From assembly GCA_026075535.2 (NCBI GenBank), contig AP026547.1, positions 310,001-374,000 on the forward strand: a stretch of 64,000 nt of DNA. The letters are read 5' to 3'. This DNA comes from Tricholoma matsutake (taxonomy: Eukaryota; Basidiomycota; Agaricomycetes; Agaricales; Tricholomataceae). Numbering within the stretch: position 1 is the first letter of the stretch; each line of letters starts with the position of its first letter. Of this stretch, positions 33,055-42,553 are shown piece after piece. A program made the position numbers and the translations under genes. A model generated the notes under the pieces. The model ran no database searches, was not told the origin of the DNA, and saw only the letters and a program-made list of their open reading frames with translations.

Positions 33055-36000
33055 CTAAGTTTGAATCTCGAAAGTAATTCCGAGAGAGTCTCTAAATTTC
33101 CTGAATAGGACGGCGCCAAGGTTCTTTGTGAACATGTCAGCCGGATTATCACTTCCAGGAATGAAAACGACTGTGACTTTGTCATTTTCTATGCATTCGC
33201 GGGTGTAGTGGTAGCGAATGTCTATATGTTTGGTCCTTCTTTCCTGAACTGGATTTGATCCAATAAAGATGGATCCTTGATTATCAGCGCAGATTGGTAC
33301 GCGCTTCAGTGTATATCCAAGTTCCTGGAATAAGGACTCTATCCACACTATCTGCCGACAAGTGTCGGAGAGAGCCATGTATTCGGCTTCTGTGGATGAC
33401 AGTGCTACAGTTTTTTGTAAACGGGACTGCCAGCACACAATGCCACTCGCCAGAGTAGCAAAGTAACCCGTTGTAGATCGGCGCTTGACTGTGTCAGCTG
33501 CCCAATCAGAATCTGTGAAGGCCTGTAGCCCCTCGGATTTCTCTCCATCATAGACCATACTGTACTTCTGGGTTCCCACCAGATAGCGCATTATGTACAT
33601 CGCTTTGTCTAGATGTTCTTGGCTAGGATTAGCCGAGAATTGCGACATCTTGATTACCGCATAAGCGATATCAGGTCGCGTTCCGAGCATCAGATACAAT
33701 AAAGATCCGATCACAGATTGATATTTTGATCTAAGCGCCGCGTTTGGCGTCGCTGTGTTCTCCGACGGTTTGTAGCCAGTCGGGAGCGGAGTGGGGGCAA
33801 TCTTGGCATTTGTCATCTCGAACCTCTCAAGCACTTTGGCGAGATATTCTGTTTGATCGAGTTTGACTTTTGCAGCGGTCTGGGTGACGCGCATGCCTAA
33901 GAATTCCGTGACTTTTTCAGTACTACGGCACTCCCAATGCTTCAGGCAAGCATTCTTCTTTTCATCCACAAGTTTCTTGTTCTTGCCCATGAACAAGCCA
34001 TCATCAACATAGACTAGCGCAATAACGATGCTGCCTGTCTTAGGATCCTTGTGTATGAAGATGCCGGCATCGGAGCTGGCGCGCACGAACCCAATGGTGC
34101 GCATAAATGCCTCTAGCTCTCTCCACCATGCTAGTGAAGCCTGTTTAAGGCCATACAATGCTCGGCGTAAGCGCATTACTTTGCGCTCTTTACCCTCGAG
34201 TTTGAAACCCTCGGGTTGATCCATATAGATCTCCTCATCAAGTTTGCCGTATAAAAATGCGGTTTTTACATCTAGACCGGTCATATACATGCCTTCTAGA
34301 GACGCAAGGGCAAACATGAGGCGTACGGTCTCGTAGCGGACTACTGGTGAGAAAATCTCATCAAAGTCAACGCCTTCGACTTGTGAAAAGCCTTTGGCCA
34401 CGAGTCTGGCTCGTTTTCTTCCGTCCGATTTCACGGAGAAAACCCATCTATTTTTGATCGTTTTTCGATCATGTGGAAGATCGACGATGTCATAGACTTG
34501 TCGCTTGCGAAGAGCCTCTAACTCTTCACGACAAGCCTGTTTCCACTCAAGTTGCTGCTGCCGGGGTAGGCGCGCAATATCGCGAAATTGGTTTGGAACT
34601 AGGCTTTTTCCGCTTGATGGTGTGACTGCTTTTGACAACAGCCAGCGGATAAGCTCATCTCCACCTTCCTTGGTTATCTTTTTAATATAACCTGCTTCGT
34701 CCGGTTCCCCCATTGGGTGATCATGTTCTTGATTATTGGAATCGGGCACACTCTCATGGGGTGCCGAACTCGGTCCAGTAACCGGTTCTTGCTGTTGAGG
34801 TCGTGGTCGTGTTCGGTTATGATCCGAATCTTGACCCACAGACTTCTTCCAATATCGATCATGCGCAATGTCTCTCTCTATGTCAGAGGGGAGTCGCTGT
34901 TCTCCATAGGTATTTCCGGGACGGTTTGGGATTTTCCTCTGCCTGCCTGATCGACGGGGCAATTGCTGCCATTCCTGTTGATCTTCACGTCTTGGATGAA
35001 AGTCCTCAGTGCTAACTGGAGGCGGCGGAGGAGGAGCGTTAGTCGCATCGTCATGCGCCTTTTGCTCGCTTGGTAAATCATCATCATCTTCTGATGATGG
35101 AGGAAGGGGCGGATTTTGTGGCGGTATAGGGTCATCGCCATCCGTTCCAGATGAGTGGTCATCATCTTCTGGTTCTGGTGGAAAATCACCAAGGTCTGTC
35201 TTGGCAGGAGTTTTAGCTCCGGGACAGCATGGGAACATCGTTTCATCAAATAGTGCCGTAGCACCAATGAATATTGCGCCGTTTCGTCGCATGAAACGAT
35301 ATGCTTTAATGCCGTCTTCTACTCCAAGGTACGTCATTAGCTCCGATCGAGGAGACAATGTTGTTAGACATTTTTCCTTTGGTAGATAGACATAAGCACC
35401 GCAACCGAAGACCTTCAGATTGTTTAGATCTGGGCGGACCTTTGTCAGGTCCTCAAAAGGTGTCAGCCATTTCAGGCGCCTTATTGGGGTTCGGTTGTAT
35501 AAATGTGTTGCATGTTCTATGCAAAATTCCCACCATGATTGTGGTAGACAAGCGGTGAATCGCAGGGTTTGCGACTTTTCCATTATTGTCCTTATGGCGC
35601 GCTCTGCGCGCCCGTTCTGTTGATGAACGTGGGGTGCAGACATCTCTATTTTGATGCCTAAATCCTTGAGCTGTTTTTGTAGCTCACGATCCTTGAACTC
35701 CCCCCCTGGATCAACACGCCAGCGCTTGATTGTAGCGCCATATTGGGTCTTAGCCATTGCTTGAAATTGTCTAATCGCTGCAGCAGCGTCAGATTTCTTT
35801 CTAAGGCATTGGACCCAAATATGTGACGTTTTGTCATCCAGAAATACAATGAAGTATTTATGTTTGTGGTACGATTGTACCGGGAGTTCCTTTAGGTCGG
35901 AATGTATTAATTCAAAGGATTTGTCAGCTCGTGAGTCTGACTCGGGAAAAGATTTTGAGGTCATTTTCCCTTCTGCACACCCTGGACATATAATTTTGTC

Positions 36001-37917
36001 TTTAGGAATAATTAAATTCCTTGGGAATTTTATGGTGCTTTTAGGCATTTTCCCTAGCGCCTCTTTGGATGGGTGTCCAAGTCGCCTATGCCAAGTCAAG
36101 TAGTCAGCGACATAAATGGTCGCGACATTAACCTTTTTGGTGCTCAATATATGAGTCCGAGCCCAATAGATCGTGTCATTCCTCCTTAGAGGGACACAAT
36201 GCATGATTGGGTTTCCATGCTCGATGAATGAAATGTATGGGGAGGAACCACGCACATCACTTCCGTCTTGTAAAAAGACCCCCATTGACATCAATCGAGT
36301 ATTAATGTCGGGTATGTAGTAGACGGGGTATAGCCGCGTTTCACGCATCTCTGACTTCCCATTACATACTACCTGGTGTCTAATGAAGACTGCTCCTTTT
36401 CCTACTATATGAGTAGTACCAGTGGCCGTTTGGACCAAGGTAGAGTCCTTTCTCGGTAAAGGCTCGTAAGAAGCGAAATCTTTCATTTCACCAGTGAAGT
36501 GTTTTGATGCGCCTGAATCCATGATCCAGTCGGCACCTTTCTTACAATCTCCCTTTGCACACATAGCACATATATTAAGATCTACATAATTCCATGATAC
36601 ATTTAATAGCGGTAAAATTTCACATGAAAAGTTCGCTGTATTCATAGGAATTTTAATCTTAGTGCTTGTGGCAGGGAAAAGGACTGACCTGTCATCATAC
36701 GCCCCTGTGTCAAGGGGTTCATCGACGAGCATTTCGTCGACGGCTTTCCACACTTCCTCATCAGTTACTGGAGGTTCGGATCCGAGGGAGACGGTATCGT
36801 CTTCTACCTCCTCGATCGTAGCCTCGGTTTCTGGCTCTATCCTCCTTCTCTTACCTTCTCGCACCGTAAGGTGCTCTTCCAACGGTCGCAGGTTTTTCGC
36901 GCTGCGCGGAAGTTGCATGCGCTCGAGGGTGTCTCGAGCTTGCTGGTATTCGGTGTAAACCGAGCGAGAAGAGGAGGCCGCGCCCGTGTATGCCTGTGCA
37001 GGCGGTCGGCGGCGAGGATCCCTTGTGGGAGTGTGTTCGCGTCGCTCGATGCGCTGTATGAGCGGCATCGGCGGTATGATGGTGCCATTACCATTTATGG
37101 TGGTAAAGGCATTGGAGGCGAGGTGGGTATGTTTCTCTTTTGGCTTCTCCTCCTTAGTCTTTCTGTCCCCACGTCGTCCACGTTTTCGGGACGAGTCTCC
37201 GTTGCTGTTTTGCCCTTCTTTGGGCTGCCATTTGGGGTTTCCCCCCTTGCGCTTAACAGCGGAAAGTTTGTTGGCCTGAGGCTGGCCAGCGGGCTTTCCA
37301 ACTGCTGTGCGCCTTGAGGCTTCAGCAACAATGGAGTCCTTGACATGTTTAAATGTCAAGGCGCTAGTGGCGGTCGTGTTAAGGACCGTTGCAGACAATG
37401 AGTCGTACTCGCGCGGCATCGCAGCAAGTAGAATCATCGCCTGTACTAGCTCGGGGATGGCGACGTTAGCAGCCGTGAGGCGCTCAAATTTGTCAGCCAT
37501 TCTCGCAATCTCCGGTGCGGGGTTCGCAGCCGGGATTTTGATTGCTATTGCGGACCTAAAGTCCGCAAAGACTTGGGAGGGGCCGTCCACACCATAATCA
37601 GTGCGGATGAGGTCCCACACCTCCTCAGCAGTGTCCTTTGTGTTGGCACGCTGCCGAATGGAGGGGGCCAGGCGGAGCACTAGGCTACCAATAGCCTGGT
37701 CATTTTTGTTGCTCCAGGTCTGGAGCTTGGCATTAGCGTCCGCTACCAAGGTAGCGTTCGTCGCCGTCAAAGGAGGCGCCGGGGGCGGTTTTTGCTCCGC
37801 CCCGCTAGTTATTTGCCAGAGGCCCTGAGATCTGAGCCACGCCTTCATAGAGTCGGCCCATAAGATGTAATTTGATCCGTCGAAAGTTTGAACGAGTTTT
37901 TCAAGAGTTGAAGACAT
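33055..37917 (-). CDS. Copia gag-pol polyprotein, intact, 1,620 aa
   Basis: The first ATG of the long frame is at 37,917 (MSSTLEKLVQTFDGSNYILW). The open frame extends 11 codons upstream only from a TTG. Approximate residues: gag capsid region 1-210, basic Lys/Arg-rich stretch 220-265, and a Cys-poor substitute for the usual zinc knuckle (CAMCAKGDC near 450). Protease is DSGAS at 467, the integrase zinc domain WHRRLGH...CPGC is 609-647, and the integrase core has Asp674, Asp736 and Glu772 (35 residues between the last two). An acidic, Pro-rich linker spans 910-1,060. Reverse transcriptase has YVDD at 1,302-1,305, and RNase H is about 1,470-1,600 with SSTEAEYMALS. Every catalytic residue I can check is present and there is no stop. 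The product would build particles and copy and integrate the element. Confidence 0.95.
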   Translation of the reverse strand: MSSTLEKLVQTFDGSNYILWADSMKAWLRSQGLWQITSGAEQKPPPAPPLTATNATLVADANAKLQTWSNKNDQAIGSLVLRLAPSIRQRANTKDTAEEVWDLIRTDYGVDGPSQVFADFRSAIAIKIPAANPAPEIARMADKFERLTAANVAIPELVQAMILLAAMPREYDSLSATVLNTTATSALTFKHVKDSIVAEASRRTAVGKPAGQPQANKLSAVKRKGGNPKWQPKEGQNSNGDSSRKRGRRGDRKTKEEKPKEKHTHLASNAFTTINGNGTIIPPMPLIQRIERREHTPTRDPRRRPPAQAYTGAASSSRSVYTEYQQARDTLERMQLPRSAKNLRPLEEHLTVREGKRRRIEPETEATIEEVEDDTVSLGSEPPVTDEEVWKAVDEMLVDEPLDTGAYDDRSVLFPATSTKIKIPMNTANFSCEILPLLNVSWNYVDLNICAMCAKGDCKKGADWIMDSGASKHFTGEMKDFASYEPLPRKDSTLVQTATGTTHIVGKGAVFIRHQVVCNGKSEMRETRLYPVYYIPDINTRLMSMGVFLQDGSDVRGSSPYISFIEHGNPIMHCVPLRRNDTIYWARTHILSTKKVNVATIYVADYLTWHRRLGHPSKEALGKMPKSTIKFPRNLIIPKDKIICPGCAEGKMTSKSFPESDSRADKSFELIHSDLKELPVQSYHKHKYFIVFLDDKTSHIWVQCLRKKSDAAAAIRQFQAMAKTQYGATIKRWRVDPGGEFKDRELQKQLKDLGIKIEMSAPHVHQQNGRAERAIRTIMEKSQTLRFTACLPQSWWEFCIEHATHLYNRTPIRRLKWLTPFEDLTKVRPDLNNLKVFGCGAYVYLPKEKCLTTLSPRSELMTYLGVEDGIKAYRFMRRNGAIFIGATALFDETMFPCCPGAKTPAKTDLGDFPPEPEDDDHSSGTDGDDPIPPQNPPLPPSSEDDDDLPSEQKAHDDATNAPPPPPPVSTEDFHPRREDQQEWQQLPRRSGRQRKIPNRPGNTYGEQRLPSDIERDIAHDRYWKKSVGQDSDHNRTRPRPQQQEPVTGPSSAPHESVPDSNNQEHDHPMGEPDEAGYIKKITKEGGDELIRWLLSKAVTPSSGKSLVPNQFRDIARLPRQQQLEWKQACREELEALRKRQVYDIVDLPHDRKTIKNRWVFSVKSDGRKRARLVAKGFSQVEGVDFDEIFSPVVRYETVRLMFALASLEGMYMTGLDVKTAFLYGKLDEEIYMDQPEGFKLEGKERKVMRLRRALYGLKQASLAWWRELEAFMRTIGFVRASSDAGIFIHKDPKTGSIVIALVYVDDGLFMGKNKKLVDEKKNACLKHWECRSTEKVTEFLGMRVTQTAAKVKLDQTEYLAKVLERFEMTNAKIAPTPLPTGYKPSENTATPNAALRSKYQSVIGSLLYLMLGTRPDIAYAVIKMSQFSANPSQEHLDKAMYIMRYLVGTQKYSMVYDGEKSEGLQAFTDSDWAADTVKRRSTTGYFATLASGIVCWQSRLQKTVALSSTEAEYMALSDTCRQIVWIESLFQELGYTLKRVPICADNQGSIFIGSNPVQERRTKHIDIRYHYTRECIENDKVTVVFIPGSDNPADMFTKNLGAVLFRKFRDSLGITFEIQT

Positions 37918-38152
37918 GATTCTGTGGTGGCAGCTGTTAAAAGCGCTCAATCAGTCTTTTTACTCAATAAAACACGTTTAACGTTCTCAGGAGAAAACAC
38001 TCCTTCAGAGTGGTTAACCCTAGTCAACCTAGGTTTTATATGCAGCTCGCAGGGAGCGCAATGCAGCTCACAAAGAGCGCAAGGTTATAATTTGGAGACG
38101 ATGAAGTCAACGTCGTTCGCAGCTAATTAAAGCGCGTTCGCGACGTGCCCAG

Positions 38153-38166
38153 CAGGGCCCATAACC
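38153..38166 (-). other. Primer-binding site of intact copia
   Basis: Next to the 5' LTR the minus strand reads GGTTATGGGCCCTG. It matches the complement of the initiator tRNA-Met anticodon arm, as in half-tRNA-primed copia elements. Copia family 2 at 26,724-26,737 has the identical site. Confidence 0.7.
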
Positions 38167-38472
38167 TGTTGGAGCAGACTATATACGCTGCACAGGGGAA
38201 GAGACAACACGTTCCTTACAACCTACCTGGGGTTTAGTTAGACTTACAGCTAGGGTTAGCAGAGGTAAGAACACTGTATTCCTACTACGGTACAGTTTCT
38301 CCTTATATACATAATATTAAGGATGTCACATGACTCGGGAATGTGTTTACCGCATGTATGCACAGTAAGCGCAGTAACATGCGTATGCTGCATGTATCGC
38401 CTCATGTATACATGTGTATGCTGCATGTATTTGCCTCATGTATACAGCATGTATTAGGGATTAATTTCAACA
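38167..38472 (-). repeat. 5' LTR of intact copia
   Basis: 306 bp, apparently identical to the LTR at 32,717-33,022. On the minus strand it should hold the promoter. The CTTGT target duplication follows at 38,473-38,477. Confidence 0.93.
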
Positions 38473-39419
38473 CTTGTAAGGTATCCCACCTAGCCCGCCC
38501 AATGTAGGCCACCCTTTGATATCATGTAAGCAATAGATAACGGACTGATAACAGATCAAATCATAGATCAAGCTCGGCATAACGAGATCAATGTGATGGG
38601 CAACTCGGCTACTTCTGACATTGCCGTGCCACGTCGTGCTCATCATCCCCCATGATGAGCTCACTATTCCACTCATTCTGCACCCTTTCCCTTCGCTTTT
38701 TTTGGTAGATAATACTTATATATGTGCATAGAGTGTTATTAAACAATCAATTTCACTTTGACACCCATTTTGGGTCTATAACAAACATCTTCTCTTGATA
38801 AAGAGAGGAGTAGGGGTCTCTTTTTCCATTGAGGGGCTCTACTACATGTGCATGGGTATATAATTATCATTAGAGCTATGTACATAAGTGTGAATTGTGC
38901 TGTATGAGGTAGGAAGGGAGGGAAGGGGGAGAAGTGAGAGAGTGACCAGAGAGGGTAACCTGTACTGAGCATGTACATGCTCCACAGTCACCAGGGTGTA
39001 TGTAGATGAATGGAGGAATGTATGAAGAAGTTGGGAATGAAGTTGGGAGAGCTGGGAGTGAGGAGTTGTGTGTCAATGCAGCTGTATGGGGAGGGGGAGA
39101 GGTTATCACTTACCTACACTCCTGGGCCTTCCACTTCTAATATTGGCATTGAAAAAGAATAGGATAATCATAGTGAATGATGTGATATGCCCCCTAAAGA
39201 CTCTAGAGTGGTCAGTATAGACAGAAAAGACAATGAGGACTGAGGAGGAGGAATGCTTACTCTGAGAGATCCATGGAGCAAAAATAAGTAGGGGTCAGGG
39301 GTGGTTGCCTGAAGTGCAAGAATACCTCATTCTCAAAATTGAGAACTTGGAACCTAAGCGATACATGCATAAACTATAAATAGTACATTAAGTAATCGAG
39401 TATATGGATTGAGCAATAT

Positions 39420-39630
39420 AGTCTACTCACCTTAGTCAGTGTATAATAGACTGAGGTGTTTGGTAGGTATATGTGAATATATATACTAAATGACTAACAA
39501 TGAGAATAAGATAAAGGGGGAGTTAGAAAGAGAGTAATAACAAGGGAAACTTCGCATCATACAATGTTCTATAATTAGCACACTGCATCAAAGGGGTGCA
39601 AAAGCACCATTCACGGTGCAGATCTCAACA
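39420..39630. repeat. LTR-like repeat related to 48,465-48,689
   Basis: It shares an ACTCACCT..AGTC..GACTGAGGTG block and the ending CCATTCACGGTGCAGATCTCAACA-type sequence with the stretch at 48,465-48,689. An ending in CAACA suggests a copia LTR. Boundaries were not resolved, and no target duplication was found. Confidence 0.35.
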
Positions 39631-39990
39631 GACACAGCCTGCCCACATGTACACACTGCTAGCATGGAATGCAAGTCATGGGTTTCCCATTTTCTACTGA
39701 CTTGTGTCTCTGGGGCATTGAGAATGAATTGGTTGTCCATTGAAGCATCAAATGTCGCAGAAGGCATAGGCAAAGGAGTTGGAGGGCCCACCATTGTGGG
39801 GTTGTTTCCAGATAGAGGGAGCTGATGTTCTGTAGGAGCTGGGTTGAACTTGAATATGGTGGTATTGCTGGTATGTTGCCACCTTCCTCCTCTCCACTTC
39901 CTTCATGTCCACTCTCACTGCTTTCTTCACTGCTGATCAGGTCACCAATCTCATGTCCACCACAATCAGACTGGCTGGGAGTCTCCAAAT
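39588..39990 (-). pseudogene. Fragment of a Cys-containing hypothetical protein
   Basis: Minus-strand frames read GHEIGDLISSEESSESGHEG and, after a shift, SATFDASMDNQFILNAPETQ and DLHSMLAVCTCGQAVSVEI. The CTCG block resembles the beginning of Cys-rich modules in transposon-associated mushroom proteins. It is too short to name. Confidence 0.35.
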
Positions 39991-40370
39991 CTGATATCTC
40001 CTCCCTGTTCTCATCATCATCAGTATTCCTATTACAACATCAATCCTCCATGTATAAATTATTTCAGAACTTGCTGTAATGTCAAACATGAACTATGGGC
40101 TTCTAATACCCATCATAAGGTTGATCTTACCTGAGCATCTGTTTTTGCATTATTGACATGCCACCCACTTGTTTTTGGCTTGCTGGTACCTTTTTGCCCA
40201 ATGGGGGATGATTGTACCTAACAATTTCCCATCATCTCCTCCCGGGTTCAACATCACGTGATATTCCAAAAAAATTAACCAGCCGATGGCTGCCTGGTGG
40301 ACTAATTAATAGTAACCATCCCTATATGGTAGACTACCTAGTGTATATCACGGGTGCGGGAATACCCACA

Positions 40371-40436
40371 GTATTCACATGACGGTGTACACAGGTATGT
40401 ACGGTATTCACGTGATGGTGTACACAGGTATGTATG
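40371..40436. repeat. 33-bp direct duplication
   Basis: Two adjacent copies of GTATTCACATGACGGTGTAC plus ACAGGTATGTACG differ at three bases, all transitions. They lie in the subterminal part of the hAT-like element. Confidence 0.85.
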
Positions 40437-40607
40437 GTATCCAAAACATCAAACCTGTAGCACACCGCAATCCATTGCACGGTGTTGCAGGTTTCAATGG
40501 GTTTTGGATTTAGCTTTATTTCCACTTCCAAATGATCCAATATCTAGCCTACATGGTAGAGTATTTGCAAAGATATGAAATATTTTGTGCTTGAGGTTGG
40601 GCCAAAG

Positions 40608-40815
40608 TGTAAGAGAGTCGCCTCTCTTACAACAAGCAGCACACAACACAAGATACAACGATCGATCGATGGCTAACGTGATCACATGCTGATCACGTGT
40701 TCTAGGTTGACATTCGCGTACAGAACTTGTAGTAAACTACCTTTTCTTAATCCCACACTACGTTCATCTTTTGTCTAGTCTCTTCTTGAGTGTAGGGAGA
40801 GCAAACTCCCTTCCA
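40608..40815 (+). repeat. 5' LTR of gypsy C
   Basis: 208 bp, TGTAAGAGAG to CCCTTCCA. Compared with the 3' LTR it has ACAAG for ACGAG, GATGGC for GACGGC and ACGTG for ACGCG (CpG changes), and an extra ATTCGCGTAC. No tRNA-type primer site is obvious after it. Confidence 0.9.
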
Positions 40816-41396
40816 CTTTTTTTTAAAGATTCAGTGTAGAGGAAACCTGTAAAAATGTGAACAAATTTTTGCAATGCCAGGAAACTGCCTAATCGCCAAT
40901 GCTTCTCCCTTGCAACGCGAAATCTGCCCTGATCAACGTCATCAAACACACGCAACCCCAACGTCACTGTACAGATACTAGAACCATCATAGAGCACGTC
41001 CCATTTATACCGGAATCTGATTCTCACCCTCCCTGCCAAGAGAAACATGGTTCTTGCACATTCAACACCCCAAATGCATATAGTTGCTCGTGTTCTATAT
41101 AAGATCAACTCCCGATAAACCTACGGTTCACCCTGAATGCCCACCATTCCCCCCCCCCCCCCAAACTGTCTTGTCTGCCCGTTAAGACCCAGCCCCATAC
41201 TACGCATAGTCGGGCTCACCAAATTGAAACTGCAACTCCAGCACACCCACTTCTCAGAAACTCTCCCCCCCCTCTCACCCCATCCCCACCACCGCATATA
41301 TCCAACCAGACTCCTGTCTCTCGCCAACAGAACAACGAATCCAAATCTGAATGTGAAAACGGATACCAACGAAACCTGACTGTCAACCTGTCCACA

Positions 41397-42553
41397 ATGA
41401 GTGAAATCAACTATGTGCCTGCAAATGTTCTTCAACAGTCCCCTAGCCATGCTCCCATACTGTCCGCTGGCCACATCACCATCACAGCTATTCGCGTTTT
41501 TGAAAATGCATGCAAACATTACTTCCAAACCAGGAAGGTGGATGCGGCGGACCGCGTACAAGCTATACTGTATAATTTTGAGTCATCTCCAGTTCAATCC
41601 TGGGTCAACGCTAATCACGCATGGCTGTCCACTGGAACGTTCCCAGCATTCATACTAGAATTCAAAAAGAAATTCCTTCCACGCACCTGGCAAGATTCTC
41701 TGGTAGCTACACAGATCGCGATGCAAGGAGTTACCCCATTCCTGACGTGGACTGAGTCAGTCCGAGAAGCTAACGCAGAATTGAGCATTGCCGTATCAGA
41801 CTACCATATTGCAAGAAACAAATTACGAAGCCACTTCGTACCTCGCTTGTCTCCTAGCTTGACATGTCTCCTAGCTTGAAAGGATCATACGATGCGCAGA
41901 ATGTTCATGGCACCCTTGACACCATTGCTGACATCGACAAATGGATCAAACATGTGCACCTGCTGGACATGGAGATTGAAGGAAAACGACAGGAATGGCT
42001 GAAGATTGCCGTCAGTAAGGGACGCACGAACAGCACCGTTCCCAAAGGAAACAACATGCATACAGTCACACCTAACAACTCGATGACCACTGCTACAACC
42101 TCGAATGCAAATGGCGCAGTCGTAGCTTTCATAGCCAAGCTCAGTGCAGCCGAACATGACCTCTTGAGGGCACATCAAGGTTGCTTCAGATGTCGAACTT
42201 TCTATGTGGGACATTATTCCCCTGGGTGCCCTCTGGGCATGGATGTTAGGCCAACTGCAGAAGCATGTAAGAACATAGCCTTAGCTAATGCATTAAAAGC
42301 CAAAACGAACTACGAGAAAGCACAACCAACTTCTAGTACCATCGTCAATGCAATATTCAATGAGGATAGCGAAGGCGACATGGAATTTGAGGATGACGAA
42401 ATTGAAGAGTACGTCCCAAAGATCATTTACTTCCCCAAACACCTGTGGTGGATGTGCTGCCTTGATGCTCCAGCCATTTGCGCTCCTACACTGATCAAGG
42501 CACTTATTGACCATGGCTGCCCTCCAGTGCTGATTTCATCTGAACTGGCACAT
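41397..42553 (+). pseudogene. Gag and start of protease of gypsy C
   Basis: ATG at 41,397 (MSEINYVPANVLQQSPSHAP) opens gag; the capsid region includes KVDAADRVQAILYNFESSPV and FKKKFLPRTWQ. At 41,848-41,881 a 17-bp unit (TGTCTCCTAGCTTGACA) is duplicated in tandem, which shifts the frame. The downstream frame 41,864-42,553 continues with LSPSLKGSYDAQNVHGTLD, a zinc knuckle (CFRCRTFYVGHYSPGC) and the protease strand ALIDHGCPPVLISS with its catalytic Asp. The foldback insertion interrupts it right there. Confidence 0.85.

Larger units (their letters stand above)
32717..38472 (-). mobile_element. Complete Ty1/copia retrotransposon with identical LTRs
   Basis: The element is 5,756 bp with 306-bp LTRs at both ends that appear identical base for base. 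Its target duplication is CTTGT (32,712-32,716 and 38,473-38,477). One uninterrupted gag-pol frame runs on the minus strand. Primer site and polypurine tract are in place. Everything visible is as expected for a very recent, possibly competent insertion. It landed inside the TIR element at 31,903-39,316. Confidence 0.95.
31903..39316. mobile_element. Terminal-inverted-repeat DNA element, 1.65 kb before copia insertion
   Basis: The left end, CATTTCAGGCAACCACCCCT followed by GACCCCCTACTTA, is the inverse of the right end apart from one substitution and one C-run length difference, about 32 bp. CAAGAATA flanks it on both sides (31,895-31,902 and 39,317-39,324), an 8-bp target duplication. The intact copia element (32,717-38,472) sits inside. 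Without it about 1,650 bp remain, with no transposase. Just inside the left end is a 14-bp hairpin, CCTACTTAGGGTAG with its complement. The 8-bp duplication would fit hAT or KDZ superfamilies. Confidence 0.75.

Noticed and set aside
40764..41108. 114-codon minus-strand frame in the leader of gypsy C
   Set aside because: Opposite strand to the element, overlaps the LTR, and has no motif; most likely a shadow.
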